NCBI GenBank assembly: GCA_023150935.1
Contig: JAKLJW010000043.1
Span: 1-37,128, forward strand
Direction: 5' to 3'
From: Candidatus Binatia bacterium
GTDB lineage: Bacteria > Desulfobacterota > Binatia > HRBIN30
DNA length: 37,128 bases
Positions 16,739-25,026 of the stretch are shown here, piece by piece. The notes beneath the pieces are model-generated. The model searched no databases. It was not told where the DNA came from and was given only the letters and a program-made list of their open reading frames with translations. Every line of letters begins with the position of its first letter. Positions within the stretch are counted from its first letter, which is position 1. The position numbers were made by a program, and so were the translations under genes.

Positions 16739-17787
16739 ATCCCGTCAGCACGGAGCCTCCGTTCCGCATCTATCCGCCGCCCGAGCGGGGCTCGTTCGGA
16801 CCGCACGTAGCATCGCGGCGGCCGGCGACGCGCGGGCCCGCGGTCAATGTGGTGTTGTTTCTGCTCACGCTTCTCACCACCTCGCTCGCCGGCGCCTTCC
16901 AGACCGGTGCCGACCCGCTCGAGGATCCGGCGCAGATCGTCGCCGGGCTGCCGTTCGCCCTCACCCTGTTATCGATCCTGGCGATTCACGAACTCGGCCA
17001 TTACGGCCTGTCGAAGATCCACGGGGTGCGCGCCTCGCTACCGTATTTCATCCCGGCGCCGCCGATCCTCATTGGTACGTTCGGCGCCTTCATCCGCATG
17101 CAGGCCCCGCCGCCAAACCGCCGGGCCCTGTTCGATGTCGGCGCCGCGGGGCCCTGGGCCGGGATGATCGTCGCGATTCCCGCCGTGCTGGTGGGGTTGC
17201 GCTTGTCCGAGGTGCGCCCGCTCGGCCTCGATGACGGCGGGTTGCTGCTTGGCGATTCGCTGCTCTTTCAGGGCCTGACCTGGCTTGCCCTGGGGACGAC
17301 GCCCGACACGGCGACTATTGTGCTGCACCCGATCGCTCTTGCCGGGTGGTTCGGCCTGTTCGTGACCTTCATGAATCTGCTCCCCGTCGGTCAACTCGAC
17401 GGCGGCCACGTTGCCTACGCGATGTTCGGCCGCTGGCATCGGCTGGTTTCGCGCGTCTTCGTCGGGGTGATCGCCGCGCTCGGGTTCATGGGCTGGCAGG
17501 GGTGGTTCGTATGGGTGGTGCTGCTGCTGATCATCGGCTTCGATCATCCGCCGACTCGCGACGCGTGGACGCCGCTCGACTGGCGCCGCCAGGTGGCGGC
17601 GTGGCTCACCGTGGGTGTGTTCGTAGCGACGTTCATGGCCGAGCCGATAGCCGTCGCCGAACCGGCGCAGCAGTTCGAAGGGGAGCGCATCCCCGTGGCG
17701 TGGCACATGGATCGGGCGCCGCGGCCGCGCGGGGGATTGCTGGTGCCGTTCCGGGTGGCGGCCCGGGGGCGGGGGATTCCGCTATGA
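16735..17787 (+). CDS. site-2 protease-like M50 membrane metallopeptidase
   Basis: A 350-residue polytopic membrane protein. The zinc motif is HELGH (85-89, with Glu86 catalytic), and the third ligand is Asp222 in NLLPVGQLDGGH, both in predicted membrane helices. Between them lies a hydrophilic loop with PAPPILIGTFGAFI and an NRRALFDVGAAGPWAGM segment typical of the group that includes plant EGY proteases. The first 35 residues are Pro/Arg-rich and cytoplasmic. No PDZ domain is present. Such enzymes cut transmembrane substrates in regulated proteolysis, and neighbouring genes give no clear substrate. It overlaps the genes on either side by 4 nt (ATGA), which implies one operon from the SAM hydrolase to the dCMP deaminase. 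Confidence 0.9.
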   Translation: MNPVSTEPPFRIYPPPERGSFGPHVASRRPATRGPAVNVVLFLLTLLTTSLAGAFQTGADPLEDPAQIVAGLPFALTLLSILAIHELGHYGLSKIHGVRASLPYFIPAPPILIGTFGAFIRMQAPPPNRRALFDVGAAGPWAGMIVAIPAVLVGLRLSEVRPLGLDDGGLLLGDSLLFQGLTWLALGTTPDTATIVLHPIALAGWFGLFVTFMNLLPVGQLDGGHVAYAMFGRWHRLVSRVFVGVIAALGFMGWQGWFVWVVLLLIIGFDHPPTRDAWTPLDWRRQVAAWLTVGVFVATFMAEPIAVAEPAQQFEGERIPVAWHMDRAPRPRGGLLVPFRVAARGRGIPL

Positions 17788-18239
17788 CCGAGCGGCCAAC
17801 CTGGGATCAGTATTTCATGACCATCACCCGGCAGGTGGCGGAGCGGTCGACCTGCCTGCGGGCGCGCGTCGGCGCGGTCATCGTGCGCGACAAGAACATC
17901 CTGGCCACGGGGTACAACGGGGCCCCGGCCGGGTTGCCGCACTGCACCGAGGTGGGCTGTCTGGTCTACCGGTCGCAGACCCCGACGGGCGAAGTCGAGG
18001 AGAACTGCTTTCGCACCATCCACGCCGAGATCAACGCGATCGCTCAGGCGGCCAAGAACGGCGCGGCGATCCGCGACGCTTCGGTGTACATAACGCACAC
18101 GCCCTGCATCCATTGCTTCAAGGTCCTCATCAACACCGGTATCGTGCGCATCTGCTACGAGAAGGAATACAAGCTGCAGAGCATTGAGCCGCTGCTGCGG
18201 TATGCCCCGCAGGTGCAGTTGCAGAAGGTCGAGATTTGA
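17784..18239 (+). CDS. deoxycytidylate (dCMP) deaminase
   Basis: A 151-residue cytidine deaminase-fold enzyme converting dCMP to dUMP, the precursor for thymidylate. Catalytic zinc motifs are HAEINAI (His80, Glu82) and PCIHC (Cys108, Cys111). An upstream cluster (His53, Cys54, Cys59, Cys75) matches the second, structural zinc site seen in ComEB-like dCMP deaminases. Substrate-side phrases RVGAVIVRDKNILATGYNGAPAG (28-50) are standard for the family. The ATG at 17784 overlaps the protease stop by 4 nt, and the next gene starts within 6 nt of its end. The assignment is strong; an RNA/tRNA deaminase is unlikely given the GYNGAP signature. Confidence 0.93.
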   Translation: MTERPTWDQYFMTITRQVAERSTCLRARVGAVIVRDKNILATGYNGAPAGLPHCTEVGCLVYRSQTPTGEVEENCFRTIHAEINAIAQAAKNGAAIRDASVYITHTPCIHCFKVLINTGIVRICYEKEYKLQSIEPLLRYAPQVQLQKVEI

Positions 18240-18244
18240 GCGCC

Positions 18245-19594
18245 ATGGTCGAAGTCGCGTCCGGCGCTGCCGCCGGCCCCACCCCGCTGATCGCCGAACC
18301 CGAGTTCGGCTTTCTCTTCCTGTCGTCCGTGCTCGACAAGCCGGTCGAGGACGCCGAGGGAGTGCGGGTCGGCCGCCTGCACGATCTGGTCGTGGCGATG
18401 GCGTCGACATTTCCTCCGGTGGTCGGTTTCGTGGTTCGGCGCGGCCGCTGGGATCCGTTCGCCCTCAGCGGCCGCTGGACCGACGTTGCCGACCTTGGCG
18501 GGCCGGCGATCCGGCTTGCCGTGGGCGTGCGGGCGCTGACGCCGTCGGCCGGCAGCGACGCGGATGGGGAAGTGCTCGTGCGGGCCCAGCTTCTCGACCG
18601 GCAGATCGTCGACATAAACGGGGCGAAGGTGGTGCGTGTCAACGACGTCCACTTCCTGCGCCTCGGCCGGGCCGAGCTGCGCCTGGTCCACGTCGACGTC
18701 GGGACGCGCGGTCTCGTGCGCCGCATGGGCTGGGAGGCGCAGCTCGACGGCCTCGTGCGGCGTCTGGCGCCGCGGTCGCGGTACCTGTCGGCCGAACGGT
18801 TGATTCGCTGGCAGTACGTGCAGCCCCTGTCGCTCGATCCCGATGCCCAGAACGTCCGGCTCAGCGTCGTGCAGCGGGATTTGAAGAAGCTGCACCCGGC
18901 CGATCTCGCCGAGATTCTCACGGATCTCGACGGCCACGAACGCTTCTCGATGTTCCGTTCGCTCGACACCGAGACGGCGGCCGACGCGCTGGCCGAAGTC
19001 GACGATCCGCGCATTCAGACCGAGCTGCTGCAGATGGTGTCGCCCGATCATGCCGCCGACATTCTCGAGGAGATGCAGCCGGACGAAGCCGCCGATCTGC
19101 TCGGCGAGTTGCCGGACGAGACCAGCCGCGCGCTGTTGCACAAGATGGAGATCGAGGAGGCGCGGGACGTCCGTGAGCTGCTGAGCTACGCGCCCGATAC
19201 GGCCGGCGGCATGATGACCACCGAGTTCGTCGCCCTGCCCGCGGAGATCGCCGTCGAGGAGGCGTTTGCGCGGCTGCGCCGCGAAGCGCCCGACGTCGAG
19301 AACATCTATTACCTGTTCGTCGTCGATGCCGAGGGGCGCCTGGTCGGCGTGCTCAACCTGCGGCACCTGATTCTCGCGGAACCGACGGCGGTGCTGCGCG
19401 ACATCATGCTCGGGACGCCGACACTCGTCCATCACAACGACAGCCGCGACACCGTGGCGGAGATCGTCGAAAAGTACGATCTTCTCGCCCTGCCGGTCGT
19501 CGACGACAACGATACGCTGGTCGGAATGATCACCGTCGACGATGTCGTCAGTCACATTGCGAAGCAGGCATGGCGGCGCAAACTGGCACATTGA
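18245..19594 (+). CDS. soluble MgtE-N/CBS-domain protein with PRC-barrel-like N-terminus
   Basis: A 449-residue cytoplasmic protein with no membrane helices. Residues about 17-165 hold two PRC-barrel-like modules (LSSVLDKPVEDAEGVRVGRL and LLDRQIVDINGAKVVRVNDV). Residues about 205-300 are the MgtE N-terminal superhelix (DLKKLHPADLAEIL, DHAADILEEMQPDEAADLL). Two CBS domains follow (about 310-368 and 372-430, LVGVLNLRHLI and LVGMITVDDVV). In MgtE Mg2+ channels these domains sense intracellular Mg2+ and gate the pore, which is missing here. The gene overlaps the start of the Nramp-like gene (19570), so it probably acts as that transporter's cytosolic metal sensor. A TTG at 18236 overlapping the deaminase stop is an alternative start. 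Confidence 0.9.
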   Translation: MVEVASGAAAGPTPLIAEPEFGFLFLSSVLDKPVEDAEGVRVGRLHDLVVAMASTFPPVVGFVVRRGRWDPFALSGRWTDVADLGGPAIRLAVGVRALTPSAGSDADGEVLVRAQLLDRQIVDINGAKVVRVNDVHFLRLGRAELRLVHVDVGTRGLVRRMGWEAQLDGLVRRLAPRSRYLSAERLIRWQYVQPLSLDPDAQNVRLSVVQRDLKKLHPADLAEILTDLDGHERFSMFRSLDTETAADALAEVDDPRIQTELLQMVSPDHAADILEEMQPDEAADLLGELPDETSRALLHKMEIEEARDVRELLSYAPDTAGGMMTTEFVALPAEIAVEEAFARLRREAPDVENIYYLFVVDAEGRLVGVLNLRHLILAEPTAVLRDIMLGTPTLVHHNDSRDTVAEIVEKYDLLALPVVDDNDTLVGMITVDDVVSHIAKQAWRRKLAH

Positions 19595-20913
19595 GACGCT
19601 GGCTGGCGCGGGTCCGGGATGCGGGGCGCGAGACGCGCACTCGGCATCCCGGTCGGCGGCGGTGGCTGGGGCGGATACGGGCGTTGGTGCCGGCGCGCCT
19701 GCTCGTCATTCTCTCCGTCGTCGGGCCCGGGATTATCGTCTCCAACGTCGACAACGACGCCGGCGGAATCACGACTTATTCGCTGGCCGGAGCGCACTTC
19801 GGTTACAGCCTGTTGTGGGTTCTCCTGCCCCTGACCGTGGCGCTCGTGGTCGTGCAGGAGATTTGCGCGCGCATGGGTGTGGTTACCGGCAAGGGTCTTG
19901 CCGACCTGATCCGCGAGCGCTTCGGGGTGCGCGCGACCTTCTATGTCATGGCGGCCCTGTTGCTAACGAACCTCGCCAACACGGTGGCGGAATTCGCCGG
20001 CGTGGCCGCGGCGCTGGAGATCTTCGGCGTCAGCCGTTACGTGTCCGTCCCCGCCGCCGCGGCGTTCGTGTGGTGGCTGGTGGCGTACGGCACCTCGCGG
20101 CGAGTCGAAAACGTCTTCCTCGTCGCCTGCCTGTTCTATGTCTCGTACATCTTCTCCGGCTTTCTGGCGCAGCCACCGTGGGGTACCGTGCTGACACGGC
20201 TGGTGGTGCCGGAGATTCACTGGGAGACCGGTTACCTCGTCATGCTGGTTGGGCTGGTCGGGACGACGATCGCGCCGTGGATGCAGTTCTATCTACAGTC
20301 CGCGGTGGTCGAAAAGGGCGTGCGGGTCGCGGACTATCGCTATACGCGTTACGACGTCGTGGTCGGGTCGGTGATCGCGGTCGTTGTCGCCATGTTCATC
20401 ATGCTGGCGTGCGCCGCGACACTGTACGAAGCGGGGATCGGGATCGACACGGCGCAGGACGCAGCGCTCGCGCTGGAGCCGCTGGCGGGGGCGTACTGCG
20501 CGGCGCTGTTTGCGTTCGGGCTGTTCAACGCGTCGCTGTTCGCGGCTTCGGTGCTGCCGCTGTCCACGGCCTATTACGTCTGCGAAGGCTTCGGCTGGGA
20601 AACCGGGATCGACCGGAAACTGCGCGAGGCGCCCCAGTTCTTCGGGCTGTATACGGCGCTCATCGGCCTCGGCGCGGCGTTCATTCTCGTGCCCGGCTTC
20701 CCGCTGCTCGAAGTCATGTTCGTCTCGCAGGTGATCAACGGGGTATTGCTGCCGGTGATCCTGGTGTTCATGCTGTCGCTGGTGAACGATCGGACGCTGA
20801 TGGGCCAGTACGTGAACACGCGGGCGTACAACGTCGTTGCCTGGGGCACCTCGGGCATCGTCACGGTGCTCAGCGTGGCCATGGTGGTGAGTCTGGTTCT
20901 CGGCGCCGGATGA
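19570..20913 (+). CDS. Nramp/SLC11-family divalent metal transporter with altered metal-site motifs
   Basis: A 447-residue inner-membrane transporter with about 11 helices. The first helix motif, normally DPGN, reads NVDNDAGG (59-66) after GPGIIVS. In helix 6, where Mn/Fe transporters have MPH, this protein reads GTTIAPWMQFYLQS, so the metal-coordinating Met is Ala235. Loss of that Met is a known mark of the Nramp-related Mg2+ transporters (NRMT) described from other bacteria, so Mg2+, possibly with Mn2+, is the likely substrate rather than Fe2+. The N-terminal 40 residues are Arg-rich and cytoplasmic. The gene starts 25 nt inside the end of the MgtE-N/CBS gene, so the two are translationally coupled. 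Substrate is inferred from motif loss and context. Confidence 0.87.
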   Translation: MAAQTGTLRRWLARVRDAGRETRTRHPGRRRWLGRIRALVPARLLVILSVVGPGIIVSNVDNDAGGITTYSLAGAHFGYSLLWVLLPLTVALVVVQEICARMGVVTGKGLADLIRERFGVRATFYVMAALLLTNLANTVAEFAGVAAALEIFGVSRYVSVPAAAAFVWWLVAYGTSRRVENVFLVACLFYVSYIFSGFLAQPPWGTVLTRLVVPEIHWETGYLVMLVGLVGTTIAPWMQFYLQSAVVEKGVRVADYRYTRYDVVVGSVIAVVVAMFIMLACAATLYEAGIGIDTAQDAALALEPLAGAYCAALFAFGLFNASLFAASVLPLSTAYYVCEGFGWETGIDRKLREAPQFFGLYTALIGLGAAFILVPGFPLLEVMFVSQVINGVLLPVILVFMLSLVNDRTLMGQYVNTRAYNVVAWGTSGIVTVLSVAMVVSLVLGAG

Positions 20914-20974
20914 CGGGGGGACGGCTGGGCGGTTGGGGTAGTCGCGCGTAACCGGTTTCGGGCACGGGTCGGCG

Positions 20975-21150
20975 ATGAAATGCATGCTGCTTACCGCACC
21001 GGCGCCGATCGACACCGCGCCGCTGGCGCTGGCCGACCTGCCGGTGCCGGAGCCGCGAGTCGACGAAATCCTCGTGCGCGTCGAGGCTTGCGGCATTTGC
21101 CGGACCGACCTGTACGTCATCGAAGGCGAATTGCCGCCGCGGCGGACGAG
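20975..21150 (+). pseudogene. N-terminal fragment of a zinc-dependent alcohol dehydrogenase
   Basis: The first 58 or so codons read MKCMLLTAPAPIDTAPLALA, then VRVEACGICRTDLYVIEGELPP, a typical GroES-like start of a medium-chain dehydrogenase with the first catalytic Cys. The similarity stops after ELPPRR. The expected GHE motif and the whole Rossmann domain are absent, and the frame then runs antisense through the 3' end of the convergent dehydrogenase gene, stopping at 21274. It is therefore a truncated relic, not a gene. It is not a piece of the neighbouring dehydrogenase, whose own N-terminus is intact and different. No C-terminal half was found elsewhere in the window. Confidence 0.7.
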
Positions 21151-21160
21151 CGGCCGCCCC

Positions 21161-22246
21161 TTACCCGTCAAGCACGATAACCGTGCGGCCCGGTCCCGCG
21201 GTTTCGGCCTGCATGGCGCCGAAGATCTCGTTGACGTCATCGAGGCGCCGGCGCGCCGAGATCAGGGGTGCTAGCGCGAGCCGCCCCGCCGCCGCCTGCT
21301 CGGCAAGCTCGCGCAAGCCGTCGATCGGATCGATGTCGCCATAGAACGATGCCTTCACCGTTTTCCCGGTGCGGTGAAAACCCCGCGCCGGGAGGCGCAA
21401 CTCGTCGCTGTCGAACGCGCCGATCACGATCAGCCGCCCGCCGGGAGAGAGCATCTCGAATCCGGCACGTGCGGCCGCGACCTTGCCCGTGGTGTCGATA
21501 ACCACGTCGAAGCCGGCATCCGCCGCCCCCGTCTCGCCGGCCAGCCTGGTTTCGGTTGCACCGAGCTTGCGCGCCAACTCGAGATTGCCGCTCTGCACAT
21601 CGACGGCGAGCACCCGGCCGGCGCCGCAGGCCCCGGCTCCCTGGATGGCCGCCAGACCGACGCCGCCGACACCCAGTACGGCGACCGACTCCCCGCGCTG
21701 CACCCGACCGGCGCGCACCGCCGCACCGTAGCCGGTGGCCACGCCGCAGCCCAGGATGCAAGCTTCGGCCACGGGCAAGCCGGCGGGCAGCGGCACACAG
21801 GCGCGCGCCGGCACCACCGTGTGAGCGGCAAAACCGGAGAGCAGCGAATAGTGGTACACGGACTGACCGCCGAACGAGATGCGGGAGGTGCCGTCGAGCA
21901 GCGTGCCGGCAAACAAACTTCGGAACACCGACGGGCAGAGCTGCGGCAGGTTGCGCCGGCACGTCGGGCAGCTGCCGCAGTAGGGCAGCCACGTCAGTAC
22001 AACGGCGTCGCCGGCAACGACGTGATCGACCTCCGGCCCCACGCTCTCCACGTGACCGGCTACCTCGTGGCCGAGCACGATGGGGAATTGCCCCGCCGCA
22101 TCTTGCCAGGCGTGCAGGTCGCTACGGCAGACGCCCACCGCGCCGACGCGCACGAGCGCTTCGCGCGGCCCGGGCGGAGCGAGATCGATCTCCACCAGTC
22201 GCATCGGCTCGCCCGCCGCAAATGCAACCGCCGCTCTGGTTTTCAC
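21161..22246 (-). CDS. zinc-dependent medium-chain alcohol dehydrogenase
   Basis: A 361-residue NAD(P)-dependent oxidoreductase. The start is the GTG at 22246, preceded by AAAAGGAG about 7 nt upstream; the frame continues upstream to 22729 without family-like sequence. The GroES-like domain carries catalytic zinc ligands Cys40 (VCRSD) and His60-Glu61 (GHE). The structural zinc lobe has all four Cys (90, 93, 96, 104). The nucleotide-binding domain has the GVGGVG motif and an acidic residue at the end of the second strand (LAVDVQ), which favours NAD over NADP. The group resembles Zn-dependent class III-like or alcohol/aldehyde dehydrogenases of unknown substrate. It is the last gene of the minus-strand block 21161-27188, 104 nt after the propeller gene. 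Confidence 0.92.
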   Translation of the reverse strand: MKTRAAVAFAAGEPMRLVEIDLAPPGPREALVRVGAVGVCRSDLHAWQDAAGQFPIVLGHEVAGHVESVGPEVDHVVAGDAVVLTWLPYCGSCPTCRRNLPQLCPSVFRSLFAGTLLDGTSRISFGGQSVYHYSLLSGFAAHTVVPARACVPLPAGLPVAEACILGCGVATGYGAAVRAGRVQRGESVAVLGVGGVGLAAIQGAGACGAGRVLAVDVQSGNLELARKLGATETRLAGETGAADAGFDVVIDTTGKVAAARAGFEMLSPGGRLIVIGAFDSDELRLPARGFHRTGKTVKASFYGDIDPIDGLRELAEQAAAGRLALAPLISARRRLDDVNEIFGAMQAETAGPGRTVIVLDG

Positions 22247-22350
22247 GTGGCTGCTCCTTTTGTTGCCGGCCGTACGAACTATCCCTGCCGGCCGTCGTCG
22301 TTGCCGATCTCCCTCGCCGGTTGCCCGCCCGCTTCTCCCGTGCGCCGGCC

Positions 22351-24933
22351 TTAAAACACCAACTCCGCCAGCGGCGTGACGTCCAGCATCAGGTAGGCGC
22401 ACCATCGATCCGTGCCGGCGCTTACCGATGGCGGCAGCCCGAGTTCGACCGAAACCCGGCCCGGTTCGCGCTTGACCTCGGTGGCCGTGTTGTAGCGCAG
22501 GGGCGCAGGCTCGTTGCCCTGCGTGTCGACGACCGCAATGCCCGGCACGACGGTGTTGAGCGAACTCTCGTGCCCGGCCCGCGCCGCGATCTCGGCGACG
22601 ATGGCGTGCGAGGCCGGCTGGTAACGGAAACTCCGCACCTCGAGCGCCGCGGTATCGAGTGGCCGGTCGGCGCGCGCCCGAAAACTCCCGATTCCGCGGA
22701 ACCAGCCGTCGTCGCCCACGAGACCCCACGGGCCGTGCATCTCGCGCCGCAACATCTGCACGCCCAACGGAACGACCCGGGCAAGGAACCGGACGAGCAG
22801 CGGGAGCGACTGCGCGGCGGTGGCGGAATCCGGCACCCAGCGGCGCACCAGATCGGTCATGCGCGCCAGCGCGCGCGCGCCGCGCGCCAAGCCTCCCGAA
22901 CCCCCGGCGAGCTTACGGAAACGCCCGGCGACGTCCAACTCGGCAATCAACGAGCTGCCGCGGCACGGACCTTCGGCGCCTTCCCAGGTGCCGGAGAGTC
23001 GCAGCGTATCGAGCGGCGCCGGAAAAGCCGTCAGCTCGAAGGCGCAGTCGCGCGCCGTCAAAACGAGCCGGCCGCTCTCGTAGGTGCCGCCGAAGGCGTA
23101 GAAGAGATGGCGCGCCATCGCTACCTGCACCGCCTCTCCGTCTGCCGCGAAGCCGAACTTTTCCACGCCCCAGGCCGCAACCCTGCCGCTCGCCTCGTCC
23201 GCACGCACGATGCGCACCTGCATGGTGAGACTGGCTATGCCGATCTGGTCGAACGACGGAACGATGGGCGGGTCATAGACCGACATGTGCGTGACCCGGA
23301 ACGGCAGGTCGGGAAGCGCGCCGATCGACGGCGCATCGACCGCCGGCAGGAAACGAATCGGTACGCGCGCCGTCACCGTTGCCGCGCTCTGCCCGCCGAT
23401 CCGACCGCGCGCCCGTACCGTCACGGCCTCCTCCGCGGCCGGCGCCGCGCCTTCGGGAACGACATTCATCTGCGTCCCGCCCGGTTGCAGGGTGATCCGG
23501 AACGGCCGCGGCGGATCGATCAATACCTCGACGTCTTGCGGGTCGAGCCGCGCCGGGACCGTCTGCCCGTTCAGCCGCGCAAGGAGGCGCAGACTCAGCG
23601 GTTGCGAAGGCTCGGCGACCACCGGCTCCGCGGCGGCGTCCGTCGGCTCCGCGGACATCGACCCGCCGGGGGCGACGGAGTAGAGAAACAGGCCCGCTTC
23701 CGGATAGCCGTCGCGCGGGTTGTGGTCGAGCAGCGGATCGTCCGGATCGCTCATGTAGTGACGGAAGGGTACGTAAACGACCTTGCCGCTGGCGGTGGCC
23801 GCTGCCAGGCCCGAACGACCGAGGGCAATCGAGGCGTTGATGTTCGGCGAGTCGAGGACGTTTCCTTCCGACACCGTGCGCAGGGACCAGCGGCGGCGCC
23901 CATCGGGATCGACGCAGTAAAGGATGCCGTTGCCGCTGCCGAAGTAGACGAGGTACGGAGCGCGATTCTCCGGATCGGGGCCGATCGCCGCCGAGGAACG
24001 AATCGCATCGCCGGTGTAGAAGGACCAAACGACCCGCCCGCGTGCCGTATCGATCGCGTACAGGCAGCAGTCGGAAGAGCCGATGTAGAGAACCCCGTCT
24101 TCGGCCAGTGCCGGCGAGGCGTAGATCGGCCCGGCCGTGGCGGTCCGCCACCTCACCCGGCCGGACCCGCCGTCGAGCGCGTAGACGTGGCCGTCGAAGC
24201 TTCCGAAGAAGATGATCCCGGCGTCGTCGATCGCCGGCGAGGACACCACGAAGTTGCCGGTGTTGGTGCGCCAGCGGACACCGCCGGTTTCGCGATCGAA
24301 CAGGTAGCAGTTGCGATCGAACGATAGGACGCACACCGACCCGTCGGGGCCGAACGCCGGTGCCGCCCAGATGTGCAGCCCGGTCAGGTACGCCCAGCGC
24401 ACGCCCTTGCCCGCCTCGATAGCGTAGAAGTTGAAATCGTCGTTCCCCGCGTAGAGCAGGCCGTTCGGCCCCAGCACGACGTTGCCTTCCCACCAGAAGA
24501 TCGTGCTGGGTGTGAAGTGCCCGCGGTTCTCGAACAGGTTGAGACGCCAGCGCTCCTCGCCGTCGGGGCCGAGGCCGTAAAGGCCGGCGTCGCACGACAC
24601 GAAATACACGGTGCCGTCGCGCGCGATGCAGCCGGCGCTATCGATGCACTCGCCGGTCTCGAAGCTCCAGCGTTGCGTGCCGGTCACCGGATCGAAGGCG
24701 TAGAACCGCTTGTCGGCCGAACCGACGTAAACGGTCTCATCGGCGCCGATGACCGGGGTGCTGAAGATGGCGTTGCCTGTGGTCCAGCAGCGGATCGGTG
24801 GGGCCGCCTCGGCCGCTACCCCGGCGTGGAGCAGCGGCGACCGTCCCGTGTTGCGCACGTCCGCGCGCATACACGGCCACGGCGATCCATCCTGATACGG
24901 CGAGTCGGTGTCCATGCGGTGTTGGGTCGGCAT
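22351..24933 (-). CDS. PQQ-like beta-propeller protein without signal peptide
   Basis: An 860-residue protein. Residues about 20-400 are built from repeated propeller blades with the pattern GxVYxGSxDxxxYAxDxxxGxxxWxF, as in PQQ-enzyme/BamB-like repeats (YVGSADKRFYAFDPVTGTQRWSF is one blade). About eight repeats can be counted. Residues from about 415 to 860 form a second part with no family recognised: an immunoglobulin-like stretch near 450-540 and a strand-rich region to the end. Unusually for this fold, there is no hydrophobic signal sequence; the ATG at 24933 has AAGGA about 6 nt upstream and no membrane segment follows. The PQQ-binding residues of true dehydrogenases are not evident, so a structural or binding role is more likely than redox. 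It lies between an acyltransferase-like membrane protein and an alcohol dehydrogenase. Confidence 0.8.
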   Translation of the reverse strand: MPTQHRMDTDSPYQDGSPWPCMRADVRNTGRSPLLHAGVAAEAAPPIRCWTTGNAIFSTPVIGADETVYVGSADKRFYAFDPVTGTQRWSFETGECIDSAGCIARDGTVYFVSCDAGLYGLGPDGEERWRLNLFENRGHFTPSTIFWWEGNVVLGPNGLLYAGNDDFNFYAIEAGKGVRWAYLTGLHIWAAPAFGPDGSVCVLSFDRNCYLFDRETGGVRWRTNTGNFVVSSPAIDDAGIIFFGSFDGHVYALDGGSGRVRWRTATAGPIYASPALAEDGVLYIGSSDCCLYAIDTARGRVVWSFYTGDAIRSSAAIGPDPENRAPYLVYFGSGNGILYCVDPDGRRRWSLRTVSEGNVLDSPNINASIALGRSGLAAATASGKVVYVPFRHYMSDPDDPLLDHNPRDGYPEAGLFLYSVAPGGSMSAEPTDAAAEPVVAEPSQPLSLRLLARLNGQTVPARLDPQDVEVLIDPPRPFRITLQPGGTQMNVVPEGAAPAAEEAVTVRARGRIGGQSAATVTARVPIRFLPAVDAPSIGALPDLPFRVTHMSVYDPPIVPSFDQIGIASLTMQVRIVRADEASGRVAAWGVEKFGFAADGEAVQVAMARHLFYAFGGTYESGRLVLTARDCAFELTAFPAPLDTLRLSGTWEGAEGPCRGSSLIAELDVAGRFRKLAGGSGGLARGARALARMTDLVRRWVPDSATAAQSLPLLVRFLARVVPLGVQMLRREMHGPWGLVGDDGWFRGIGSFRARADRPLDTAALEVRSFRYQPASHAIVAEIAARAGHESSLNTVVPGIAVVDTQGNEPAPLRYNTATEVKREPGRVSVELGLPPSVSAGTDRWCAYLMLDVTPLAELVF

Positions 24934-25026
24934 TCCACATCCTTATGTCTGCGCAGCAACACACAAAACCGGGGTCGACGCCATGCCGGTCAGGCGGCGG
25001 AAGCGGAAGGCAGCCGGCCGGCGAAA

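Noticed and set aside
21556..24327. Long plus-strand open frame (923 codons)
   Set aside because: It is antisense to the dehydrogenase and propeller genes and its product shows no recognisable domain.
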